Notes under the pieces: generated by a model
Database searches by the model: none
The model's input: only the letters and a program-made list of their open reading frames with translations
What the model was told of the DNA's origin: nothing
Assembly (NCBI GenBank): GCA_028285305.1
Contig: JANQPV010000077.1
Span: 62,001 to 126,000, forward strand
Length of the DNA stretch: 64,000 nt
Direction of reading: 5' to 3'
From: Alphaproteobacteria bacterium
Lineage (GTDB): Bacteria; Pseudomonadota; Alphaproteobacteria; SMXP01
Shown: piece after piece, positions 1 through 9,006 of the stretch
How positions within the stretch are numbered: the stretch's first letter is position 1
Layout of the letters: every line of letters starts with the position of its first letter
Translations under genes and position numbers: made by a program

Positions 1-1335
1 GGTCTGACGGTTCTGTAACCAATACCAAACCGCTTCGGCCACATTTGCCGTCATGAAGCCGTCCGACGCTTTGAAGCTGACGGCAACTTGATAGCGGGCG
101 CCGCTTTTGTCCGTTGCCAGATAAACCGCAGTGGGAAATGGATCGAACCTCAACCCTTTGTAATCCACTTCGAAGCCTGCACCGCGCAGACAGTCGTCCG
201 GCATATGAAGGTGGCGCAGGGGCGAGCGCGTGGTGGTGACCAGCAAGCCCATTTCCCCGTAAGCAGCGCGCGCGGCGCCGCCGCCATACTGAACAAAATA
301 GTCTTGTTCTTTAGAGGAAAGGGGGAGCGCACTTCCCCACTCACCGGCAAGAACATGCGGCAATTGCGGCGGCGGCAGAGGAGCGCCAGCATCAAGAGGT
401 CGGCTGGGGACATTCACCGCCGCCAGGCAAAGACCAAGGAAACAGACAGCAAAGACCGGGTGCGGTCGGTACGTGCTTTGCGTCCGGAGTATTGCGGGTC
501 TAGTGCTGTTCTCACACTTGATGCGTACGGCCCACATTAGAATGATCGGCGACGCCGCAGCTATGCTGACTAAGCCGATCACATCGTGCCAAGGCTGGGC
601 CATCACATCCACGGCCATGACATCTGGCGTCAGAGCGATGCCCGACGAGAGCAACACGATACGCAGCACGTTCGCCAAATAGGCCGCACCCAAAGCAAAC
701 CCGCCGCCCATACACGCCATTTGCCAATTTGGTCTGACAAGCGCGGCGATGAGTGTGAATCCGAAGAGGAACAAAAGCACGGCGCGCGCACCGGAGCACG
801 GCAAGTCAATGAGGACGTCCGCGCCCTCCACCGTAATTCGTATGCCCGCACACTGAACGTCGGCAAAAAGCAAGCTGAGAACACTACATGCCGAATCGGC
901 AGAGAGTTCTTGTAATCTGTACCCCAACAGACGCTGTACAATGCGCTCTAGCGGCAAACAAAAGAGGAAAGACGATGCGAGCCAAAACGGGGAAACAGAG
1001 CGGACGCGGTATTGTAATCCAGCCAGAAGCGCGAGCGCATAAACATCTGCAGCAAGAACCAGCGCCCCGAGCATGTTGATCGCGAGTATTTCGGACGACA
1101 AGCGGATACACGCTGTAACTGAAATAATCACGAGCGCTTGCCGGTGTTTGGGCAAAGCCCCTTTCAAAGGACTACTGAACGCGTAGAGAAACAGAACAAC
1201 CGTGGCGATGAAAAAGCCGCCTCCCTGACTGGCGTAGGAGGGATCCAACCACGTCTCTACCAGCCACATCGTGGGTGAAACAGAAAGGATCAGGGCCCCA
1301 ACCAACAGGGCACTCTTGGCCATGATTGCGTTCAT
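1..1335 (-). CDS. Exosortase with EpsI-like C-terminal region; 3' end runs off the window
   Basis: Hand translation of the minus strand from ATG at 1335 is open to position 1: MNAIMAKSALLVGALILSVSPTMWLVE... Multi-TM, with exosortase motifs DLPCSGARA (Cys), ANVLR (Arg) and PWHDVIG (His); the C-terminal part carries HMPDDCLRGAGF, like the EpsI-type HxPExCxxxxGW motif. Not in the ORF list because there is no stop inside the window. Confidence 0.88.
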   Translation of the reverse strand, partial: MNAIMAKSALLVGALILSVSPTMWLVETWLDPSYASQGGGFFIATVVLFLYAFSSPLKGALPKHRQALVIISVTACIRLSSEILAINMLGALVLAADVYALALLAGLQYRVRSVSPFWLASSFLFCLPLERIVQRLLGYRLQELSADSACSVLSLLFADVQCAGIRITVEGADVLIDLPCSGARAVLLFLFGFTLIAALVRPNWQMACMGGGFALGAAYLANVLRIVLLSSGIALTPDVMAVDVMAQPWHDVIGLVSIAAASPIILMWAVRIKCENSTRPAILRTQSTYRPHPVFAVCFLGLCLAAVNVPSRPLDAGAPLPPPQLPHVLAGEWGSALPLSSKEQDYFVQYGGGAARAAYGEMGLLVTTTRSPLRHLHMPDDCLRGAGFEVDYKGLRFDPFPTAVYLATDKSGARYQVAVSFKASDGFMTANVAEAVWYWLQNRQT

Positions 1336-1445
1336 GCGCCTGTTTTGAAGGAACAACACGCAATCTATGGGGAAAGCATCATGAGATGCTCAGCAAAATC
1401 TGTGCAGACTATGTGCAGAGCCTGAAAGGGTGTTTATGGGCCGAT

Positions 1446-3023
1446 CTAGGGGGACAGGTTGGACGGAAACGTCAATTCAAAGCACGCCCCGGTCTCGCTG
1501 TCCGCAAGGGTCAGATCGCCGCCATGGGCTTTCATCAGTGTCCGCGCAATCCCAAGACCCATTCCGGTTCCCCCTTCTTCCCGCCTCGTTGTGAAAAACG
1601 GATCGAAAATGATCTCGCGATTTTCCGGTGGAATCCCGGCTCCGTTGTCGCTTACGGACAAGCGAAATCCTCCCTCAAACTGGGCAAGGGCAATTGATAC
1701 TTCGCTTGCGCCGTGGCGAGATGAATTCTCCACCAAGTGATTTAGAACGGCAAAGGCGTCTTCGTCCGTCATCGGCAAGCTGACATGTTCTTCGGATCTC
1801 CACTCTATCTCGATGGGGTGTGTTTCTTGTAATCGCGATACGACGTCACCTAGATCGCAATCTCCCTTTGCGTTTGGGATTTCGGCCTTTGCCAGGTCAC
1901 GGAGCCGTTCGAGAAGCCGGCTCATGCGTTCGGCTTCGGCTTGGATGGTTTGTAAGAACCGTTTCCGCTCCTCTGGAGACAGATCGCTTTGCAGGACTTC
2001 TGAAGCACCGACAATAGACGTCAGTGGCGATTTCAGCTCGTGGGAGACATGCGCGGCGAATGTTCGCAGATATTCCGATCTCTCGGACAGCGCGCCGGCC
2101 ATGCGGGAGAAGCTGTCCGCAAGGCTCTTCACTTCTTGGCTCCCATAATGCTTCAGCGGAGCGAGCGCCGCCCTCGGGTCTTTTGCGACAAGTTCGGCAC
2201 GGTCTTTCAGCTGATGAATTGGCCGGGAGACCGTTCTGACAAAAATGAATCCCACCAGGGCCGCGCCGGCGACAATGACAAGGGCAGCCCAGAAAACACG
2301 CTCGCTTTGGGAATACAGATCTTTCAGTACATTCATTGGTGTGCGGCTGGCGTATATCACGCCCACAATATGGCCCTCAGAGAGGACCGGCATGGTTACG
2401 AAGAGCCGGACTTTTGTGCCACGGCTCAATGAGGACAGCGGGGGTGCGGGTTGCTCAGAGAAACGGTCGCGCATGACCGACGTAAATGTACCCTCGAGCG
2501 CGAGGGCCACCTCGGGGATATGCGCAAGCGATTGTCCAACCTCTTCCCGCCCGGCGATCACGATGCCGTCGGCCGCAAGCACCCGAAAGCCCGCAAGGGT
2601 GATGCGTTGAGTTTCCTCTATCAAGCTCAACATCTTTCGGCCGACTTCGCGCTCTCGCTCCGTCAGTTTACGCCCTAGTCGAGGATCGGGACGGCGGCCG
2701 TATATCGTGTCGAAGGCCAGATCCAAACTGGGCTGGATCGGATTGTATCGCCCCTCTAGATCTTGCTGCTGATGGGTTACGATTGTGGAGAGTTGTCTGC
2801 CTTTGAGGAGGCCCGACCCGTCTTCCGCCATGGCCGCAGCGAGGACCGCCGATTGGCTGATAAGTTCGCCCTCCGTCTGATGGATTAACAGGTTCTCGTA
2901 CAAGCGAAGGAAGATAAGGCTCCCCAATGGAAGCGCCAAAATGATGAGAATCATCACGGCCGCTATGGTCCCCAACGCGGGGCGAAAGCGCTTCCGCAGG
3001 TGTTTGAGGTTAATCGTCGCCAT
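1446..3023 (-). CDS. Sensor histidine kinase (2 TM, HAMP, HisKA, HATPase)
   Basis: H-box FAAHVSHELKSPLTSI, N-box NHLVENSSRHG, G-boxes DNGAGIP and GTGMGLGIARTLM; start taken as MATINLKHLRK overlapping the end of the upstream regulator. Confidence 0.9.
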   Translation of the reverse strand: MATINLKHLRKRFRPALGTIAAVMILIILALPLGSLIFLRLYENLLIHQTEGELISQSAVLAAAMAEDGSGLLKGRQLSTIVTHQQQDLEGRYNPIQPSLDLAFDTIYGRRPDPRLGRKLTEREREVGRKMLSLIEETQRITLAGFRVLAADGIVIAGREEVGQSLAHIPEVALALEGTFTSVMRDRFSEQPAPPLSSLSRGTKVRLFVTMPVLSEGHIVGVIYASRTPMNVLKDLYSQSERVFWAALVIVAGAALVGFIFVRTVSRPIHQLKDRAELVAKDPRAALAPLKHYGSQEVKSLADSFSRMAGALSERSEYLRTFAAHVSHELKSPLTSIVGASEVLQSDLSPEERKRFLQTIQAEAERMSRLLERLRDLAKAEIPNAKGDCDLGDVVSRLQETHPIEIEWRSEEHVSLPMTDEDAFAVLNHLVENSSRHGASEVSIALAQFEGGFRLSVSDNGAGIPPENREIIFDPFFTTRREEGGTGMGLGIARTLMKAHGGDLTLADSETGACFELTFPSNLSP

Positions 3024-3696
3024 GCGCCAATCTAAAGCCAACGCCATGAACCGTTTCAACGATGTTCTCACCTCCCGCCCCAGCTAGTTTTGCTCGCAGA
3101 TTCCGGATGTGGCTGTCTATTGTCCGATCCGAGACATGCAATCCCCGATAGGCGGAATCGAGAAGCTGAGCCCGCGACAAAACGATACCGGGCCGGGCGA
3201 TCAAAGAGTGAAGAATTGCAAACTCAGTTGCCGTGAGAGGCAAGGTTGTGCCATCGAGATGAGCCACATGCTTGTCCGCATCGACGCTTAATCGTCCGTA
3301 GGCATATATACTCGTTTGTTCTGTGTCTCGTTTGTTTTCGCGGCGCAAGATGTTTGCGACGCGGGCGCTCAGTTCGCGGGGGCTGAACGGCTTGGTGACG
3401 TAATCGTCCCCTCCAATCTCCAACCCTAGGACGCGATCAATTTCCTCGTCCCGGGCTGACAAGAATAAAATGGGCACATCCGACGTTCGACGGATCGACT
3501 TGCACACGTCCAGGCCGTCGCGCCCGGGCAGCCCGACGTCCAACACGATCATATCGGGTGAGAGTTTCTCGAAGGCTGCGAGCGCTGCGTCACCATCGCT
3601 GCAGTGATGGACGAGGTGCCCCGCCCGGTCCAAGGTGAACGTGACGATGTCTGCGATGGAGGGATCGTCCTCAACGACAAGTACCGTATAGGGCAT
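3010..3696 (-). CDS. OmpR-family response regulator
   Basis: MPYTVLVVEDDPSIADIV..., phospho-Asp in MIVLDVGLPGRDG, KPFSPREL, winged-helix C-terminus (SDRTIDSHIRNLRAKL). Confidence 0.92.
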   Translation of the reverse strand: MPYTVLVVEDDPSIADIVTFTLDRAGHLVHHCSDGDAALAAFEKLSPDMIVLDVGLPGRDGLDVCKSIRRTSDVPILFLSARDEEIDRVLGLEIGGDDYVTKPFSPRELSARVANILRRENKRDTEQTSIYAYGRLSVDADKHVAHLDGTTLPLTATEFAILHSLIARPGIVLSRAQLLDSAYRGLHVSDRTIDSHIRNLRAKLAGAGGENIVETVHGVGFRLAHGDD

Positions 3697-3811
3697 GTGC
3701 GCTTTCCCAGTAAGTCCGTAGAGCGTTAGAGTCCCATGGCCAACAAATGCGCCAGCATGGTGACGAAGATAGCAGACTCTTGACGAATTCTGACTAGCAT
3801 AAGGTGCCGCT

Positions 3812-5683
3812 TTAGGGCTGCCCCTCGTCAGGCTGCCATTCGCCGCGCAACTGGCGTTCCGATTCTTCGCGTAGCTCTCTGATACGCTCGACATACGGTT
3901 TGTTCTGGTCGATGGGCAGGTCGGGGTCGTAAAGTTCAGCCAGCTCGGCCACAGAGCGGCGGTCGCCCTCCTCAAACATCTTGATCAGTCTCATGGCATC
4001 TTCGTGCGGCACACCTAAAGCTTCGATGGCAGACCGTCCGGCGCGCAGGGAGCTGTCATAAGTCTCTCGAATGATGTCCCGGCACCCGAGGCCCCAAAGC
4101 TCGTAAATGTGATCCCGATCCACCGCCCGCGAAAGGACATGAAGGTGGGGATAGGTCTTGATGGCGTATCTGACGAGTTCCGTAATCTGCTCTTTCCCGT
4201 CAATGGCAATAACCAGGAGCTTCGCCTTTTCAATGCCCGCCGCCTTCAAGAGATCCGGACGTGTTGCATCGCCATAATAGATCTCAAGATCAATCGATTT
4301 GAGTCTTTGCAATTGCTCTGAATTGTAGTCGACCACTGTGGGTTCATAGCCCATGGCCCGCAAGAACCGATTGATAATACCGCCAAACCGTCCGTGACCG
4401 GCGATAATGATGTCGCTATGTTTGTCGATTGTGTCGGCTTCTCTTTGTTGGCCTTCGGAGAATTGCGGAGCGATGAACCGGTCGTAGATGATGAACAGGA
4501 GCGGCGTCAGCAACATCGAAATGGCAACAATTAAAGAAAGCTGATCGGCGATGGCTTCCGGGAGGACCGAGTTTGCGACGCTGAATGATAAGAGGACAAA
4601 CCCGAATTCGCCGGCCTGCGCGAGACTGATCGCAAACAACATCTGATCGGAACCTGAGACGCCAAACAGCCGTCCGAGTGCGTATAAGATCGCCGCTTTC
4701 AGAGCCAGCAATCCAAAGGACAATCCCAGTATGAAGGCGAGATTGTCCTGGAGCAGCGTGAAATTGATGTTCGCTCCAACGGTCATAAAAAAGAGTCCCA
4801 GAAGTAAGCCCCGGAATGGATCGATGTCGGATTCAAGCTCGTGACGGAATTCGCTGTTGGCCAAGACAACGCCGGCAATGAAGGTGCCTAGCGCCGGAGA
4901 CAGGCCGACGAGAGACATGAGGAGCGCGATGCCGACAACAATCATCAACGCTGCGGCCGTGAAGAGCTCACGCAATCGGGCCTTGGCAATGAAGCGAAGA
5001 ATTGGATTTGTCAGCATGCCGCCGATTATAAAGACCGCGACGATTGCCCCTAACGTGACGGCGGCTGCGTGGTTAGCTTCAAGGCCGTCCACAAGACTGA
5101 TCTGCGTGGCGTGGCCACCCACGGCGCCGTGGGCATCGCTGGCAATGATCTCAGAGGCGGCAAACATCTCCGGCATGGCCAAAAGGGGAATAAATGCCAG
5201 CATGGGGATGACGGCGATATCTTGGAAGAGAAGGACGGAGAAGCTCGCCTGACCTCCCTCGCTTTTCATCAGGCCTTTTTCGTTCAACGTTTGAAGGACG
5301 ATTGCCGTGGACGACAAGGAAAGGATGAGCCCAATGGCAATGGCGACATTTGTCGTTTGTCCGAACATAATGGCGATACCGGTGATCGCTGCTGCCGTTA
5401 CCGTCACCTGAAGACCGCCTAGGCCAATGAGGCGGTTGCGCATCCGCCAAAGGAGTTTGGGTTCGAGTTCGAGGCCCACCAAGAACAGCATCATGACTAC
5501 GCCAAATTCAGCGAAATGCTGGATGGAGACCACATCCACCCCCAACACAGCCAATACGGGGCTGATGGCGATGCCGGCCATGAGATAGCCCAGAACGGAG
5601 CCAAGTCCCAATCGAGACGCGATGGGAACCGCAAAGGTGCCTGCTACTAAGAAGACAAAGGCAAGAAGAAGAAAATCTGTCAT
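3812..5683 (-). CDS. Monovalent cation:proton antiporter (CPA2/KefB-KefC family) with TrkA-N domain
   Basis: Long Na/H-exchanger-like TM region followed by IIAGHGRFGGIINRFLRAMGYEPTVVDYNSEQ (Rossmann TrkA-N). Confidence 0.9.
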   Translation of the reverse strand: MTDFLLLAFVFLVAGTFAVPIASRLGLGSVLGYLMAGIAISPVLAVLGVDVVSIQHFAEFGVVMMLFLVGLELEPKLLWRMRNRLIGLGGLQVTVTAAAITGIAIMFGQTTNVAIAIGLILSLSSTAIVLQTLNEKGLMKSEGGQASFSVLLFQDIAVIPMLAFIPLLAMPEMFAASEIIASDAHGAVGGHATQISLVDGLEANHAAAVTLGAIVAVFIIGGMLTNPILRFIAKARLRELFTAAALMIVVGIALLMSLVGLSPALGTFIAGVVLANSEFRHELESDIDPFRGLLLGLFFMTVGANINFTLLQDNLAFILGLSFGLLALKAAILYALGRLFGVSGSDQMLFAISLAQAGEFGFVLLSFSVANSVLPEAIADQLSLIVAISMLLTPLLFIIYDRFIAPQFSEGQQREADTIDKHSDIIIAGHGRFGGIINRFLRAMGYEPTVVDYNSEQLQRLKSIDLEIYYGDATRPDLLKAAGIEKAKLLVIAIDGKEQITELVRYAIKTYPHLHVLSRAVDRDHIYELWGLGCRDIIRETYDSSLRAGRSAIEALGVPHEDAMRLIKMFEEGDRRSVAELAELYDPDLPIDQNKPYVERIRELREESERQLRGEWQPDEGQP

Positions 5684-5892
5684 ACGATCGCGTCGCCCCT
5701 TAAATTTCGCGATTCAGTGTTCTTCGCTTCTACCCAATATTGGGCAGAACACCAAACTTGACCTTTTGGGGAACGCATTCGAGATGGAGATGGACGGCGT
5801 CACGTCCTCTCCGAAGTGCTAGAATACGCGATGGGGCATTTTGTGCGGCACTTGCAACATTTCCGCGATCAAATCAGAAGAGCTACTCGGTG

Positions 5893-7074
5893 TCACCCTC
5901 CTGAATTTCGCACCGGGAGTTTCCTCCTGCCCCAGAACAAGAAGGGACCAATGCGCTCGCCTTCATCCACCATTTCTAGTGTAGGACAGCGGCGGCGCAG
6001 AGCCTCGATCGTGACCTCGGCTTCCAGCCGGGCAAGCTCTGCCCCCACGCAAAAATGAATGCCGAGAGCAAATGTGAGGATTTTTTGAATTGGCCGGGAC
6101 GGATCGAACGTGTGCGGGTTGTCAAAAATGCTGGGATCTCGGTTTGCGGCAGCATAGTGGATCATCACTTTGGTGTGGGCCGGAATCCGCTGCCCATCAA
6201 TTTCTTCTTCTCCCGCAGTTGTGCGGAACATAGCGAGGAGCGGCGGATCAAGCCGGAGACTTTCGTTGATTGCGCGATCTCTCTCGATCCTTCCGGCACA
6301 GAAGTCCGCCCAGAGATAGCCTTCTCCCAACATCCGCATCATAAAATTCGTAATGAGAGAAGTGGTCGTTTCATTGCCCGCAACAAAGAGTTGATTGATA
6401 ATGCCGACCGCGTCTTCGTCGCTCAGTGCACTTCCGTCATCACGTTTCGCCCTGGCGATGCGGGCGATCAAACTTTTGTCCGCCAAATCGGAACGCTTTG
6501 TTCGGACGAGATCGACGATGTAAGCGCGCATGCGCCGAATCTCTTCTTCGTAAGGAGTGGGATCGGGCGCGGAAAGAGCCTCTACGGACGTATCCGACCA
6601 AGACTTGAATTGTTCAATATCATCTGTTGGTATGCCGAGGATTTCGCAAATTATGATCACCGGCAGGGGAAAGGCGAGATCATCATGGAGATCCCAAACG
6701 CTTATTCCTTCTACTTTGTCCAGAAGTTCGTCGGCAATTTCTTCGAGCCGCGGTCGAAGTCTTGCGATCGAGCCCGGTTTGAAATCTTCCTGTACCAACT
6801 TCCGAAAAAATGTGTGCATCGGCGGGTCGGAGACGATCCCCATCGGCTCGATGAAGTTCGGTCCCTGTCCGGGTCCGCTCAAGAATCGCGTTGGGTTCAT
6901 CAGGACATGATTGACGTCTTCGAACCGAGAGAGAACATAAAACGGTGGCTCGTACTTGTCGTAGCGCTGGCACCTATTTCCGGCAAACAGGCGCTTGATT
7001 GAGATGGTGGGGTCGTCCATTTCTTCCGGACTCAGAAAGTTTAAGGCGCCCGGTTCTAGTGATATCTCGGCCAT
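5893..7074 (-). CDS. Cytochrome P450
   Basis: I-helix VAGNETTTSL, ESLR (ExxR), heme motif FALGIHFCVGAELAR. Confidence 0.93.
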   Translation of the reverse strand: MAEISLEPGALNFLSPEEMDDPTISIKRLFAGNRCQRYDKYEPPFYVLSRFEDVNHVLMNPTRFLSGPGQGPNFIEPMGIVSDPPMHTFFRKLVQEDFKPGSIARLRPRLEEIADELLDKVEGISVWDLHDDLAFPLPVIIICEILGIPTDDIEQFKSWSDTSVEALSAPDPTPYEEEIRRMRAYIVDLVRTKRSDLADKSLIARIARAKRDDGSALSDEDAVGIINQLFVAGNETTTSLITNFMMRMLGEGYLWADFCAGRIERDRAINESLRLDPPLLAMFRTTAGEEEIDGQRIPAHTKVMIHYAAANRDPSIFDNPHTFDPSRPIQKILTFALGIHFCVGAELARLEAEVTIEALRRRCPTLEMVDEGERIGPFLFWGRRKLPVRNSGG

Positions 7075-7099
7075 TTCACTGGTCCTCCAAAGAGTCAGA

Positions 7100-7699
7100 T
7101 TAGAGGCTTTTCTTCGGCTTCACCAGCGCCGGAACCACAAAAGTCTCAGCGTATTCCTTCACGTCCGCCACAGTGGGGAAGATTTCCCTGCGCTCCATGA
7201 ACATGAATTGAATTCCAAGAAGCCATGTCATGATTTTCTGCGGGTCAAGGCCCCCTCGAAGCTCGCCCTTTTTTGCAGCTCTTTCGAGGATCGGTTGCCA
7301 GAATATGGTGTTTGACTCCAAAATGGCTGGATCGTTCGAAGCGGCATACGCGGTATAAGGAACATTACCGGGCTCGATCAGCAACGACCAAAGCTCATCG
7401 CTCTCTACAATTTCGACCGCCAATTCCAAAGAGCGTACGATCTGTCTGTCGAACGAACGCAGACGCATGACTTCGCCCTGTCTCCGCGCGTTGATTTCCG
7501 CAGCCTCAAACCCCACGACGGCGGCAATAAGCTCCGTTTTGCTTTTGAAAAAACGATAAAAGTTGGGGCGCGAAAGATCCACTTCGCTTGCCACCATGGC
7601 AAGGGTCACCCCTGTCAGGCCGTGTTCTCTGACAAGCTTGCGCGCTGCCTGCACAATGGCATCTCTACGTTTTAGTTTCCGTTCTTGGACAATATTCAC
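7100..7699 (-). CDS. TetR/AcrR-family transcriptional regulator
   Basis: N-terminal HTH KRRDAIVQAARKLVREHGLTGVTLAMVASEVDLSRPNFYRFFKSKTEL; GTG start. Confidence 0.9.
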   Translation of the reverse strand: MNIVQERKLKRRDAIVQAARKLVREHGLTGVTLAMVASEVDLSRPNFYRFFKSKTELIAAVVGFEAAEINARRQGEVMRLRSFDRQIVRSLELAVEIVESDELWSLLIEPGNVPYTAYAASNDPAILESNTIFWQPILERAAKKGELRGGLDPQKIMTWLLGIQFMFMERREIFPTVADVKEYAETFVVPALVKPKKSL

Positions 7700-7737
7700 C
7701 CACTTTCCTTAGCATTGTTTGTGGTCTTTCCCAACGC

Positions 7738-7766
7738 TTGACAAATGATTTTATGTGATACATTAT
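7738..7766 (+). promoter_or_regulatory. Putative sigma70 promoter of the rightward P450
   Basis: TTGACA at 7738-7743, 17-bp spacer, CATTAT at 7761-7766. Confidence 0.55.
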
Positions 7767-7782
7767 TTTGATAATGTATCAC
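7755..7782. promoter_or_regulatory. Putative TetR operator: perfect 12+12 bp palindrome
   Basis: gtgatacattat-tttg-ataatgtatcac in the tetR/P450 divergent intergenic region, overlapping the -10. Confidence 0.75.
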
Positions 7783-7795
7783 TTTGGAGGACGAA

Positions 7796-9001
7796 ATGGA
7801 CGCTTTCAATCCTTTGGACCCTCAGCTCGCGATCGATCCGTATTCAGCATACGCAAACCTTCGCAATGAAGAGCCGGTCCATATGTCCGCTCTGGGAGCG
7901 TATGTGCTGACGAGATACGAGGACGTGGCGACGCTGCTTTCCGACACGGAAACGTTTCAACATCAGTATGTTACTCAGCAAAAACTGAGAGCGGGTCCGG
8001 ATGTCGAGAAGCAGCCCTATTTCGATTATTTCCGTAGGATGATTTTTGTTTCCGACGATCCGGCCCATCGACGGTTACGGCTGCTCGTCAGTAAGGCTTT
8101 TACTATCAAGCGTGTCCAGGCGCTTCGCGCTCCAGCGGAGCAGATTGCGCGGGCATTGATGGAAGAAAAGGCTAAGGCACGACACATGGACTTCATTCAT
8201 GAGTTTACCCTGCCCTTTCCGCTCCGGGTGATCGGTACAATTCTTGGCATTCCGGAGGAAGACCACGAAACAATCGGCACCCACGCAACGGCTCTCAACC
8301 CAGTATTGGAGTTTCTGCCTATGGCGCCCGACGTCTTGGCTCGGGCCAACAGTGCTGTGGAGCTCTTGGCGGAGTACTTTACCGACTTGGCCGCGAAACG
8401 GCGCGCGGAACCCACTGACGATCTCTTTTCCGCTCTTGTTCACGCAACGGAAGATGGGGATACTCTGTCTGATGAGGAGTTGATCGCGAATGCGATCCTC
8501 CTTTATGTGGCCGGGCATGAGACCACGGCCGGTGGGACCGGTCTCGCGCTTCATTCTCTTCACAAAAACCCAGAACAGTGGCGATTGCTGAAAGAGAACC
8601 CCGAGAGGATACCGGCAGCCATTGAAGAGGTGTTGCGCTATGATACGCCCGGACAAGGAACGGCGAGAGTGGCGACAAAAGAGACCGAGTTTTCAGGTGT
8701 GCACATCCCTGAAGGCAGCATTCTTCTCGGTTATATCGGTGCGGCCAACCGTGACCCGGAGGTGTTTCCCGAACCCAACCGTCTCAACCTCGAGCGAGAC
8801 TTCAAGAAACTGCCCCGCCCTTTGACGTTTGGAGGCGGTGCCCATATGTGCATCGGTCGCTTGCTGGCCATGCAAGAGTTTGAAGTGGCACTGTCCCTTC
8901 TTTGCACAGAGTACCCCCAACTTGAGGTCGACGAAGCGGCTCTTGAGTTTCGCCCGACACCGCTTATGAGGGGATTGGAGCATCTGCCCGTGCACTGGTG
9001 A
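7796..9001 (+). CDS. Cytochrome P450
   Basis: I-helix VAGHETTAGG, EEVLR (ExxR), heme motif FGGGAHMCIG; RBS ggagg upstream of ATG 7796. Confidence 0.94.
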   Translation: MDAFNPLDPQLAIDPYSAYANLRNEEPVHMSALGAYVLTRYEDVATLLSDTETFQHQYVTQQKLRAGPDVEKQPYFDYFRRMIFVSDDPAHRRLRLLVSKAFTIKRVQALRAPAEQIARALMEEKAKARHMDFIHEFTLPFPLRVIGTILGIPEEDHETIGTHATALNPVLEFLPMAPDVLARANSAVELLAEYFTDLAAKRRAEPTDDLFSALVHATEDGDTLSDEELIANAILLYVAGHETTAGGTGLALHSLHKNPEQWRLLKENPERIPAAIEEVLRYDTPGQGTARVATKETEFSGVHIPEGSILLGYIGAANRDPEVFPEPNRLNLERDFKKLPRPLTFGGGAHMCIGRLLAMQEFEVALSLLCTEYPQLEVDEAALEFRPTPLMRGLEHLPVHW

Positions 9002-9006
9002 AGCGG

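Noticed and set aside
88-941. Several ORFs (150, 103, 109 aa) near the left edge
   Set aside because: All are out of frame with the exosortase reading frame that runs uninterrupted from 1335 to 1.
6055-7002. 315-aa plus-strand ORF
   Set aside because: Lies wholly antisense to the P450 gene 5893-7074, which has all family motifs.
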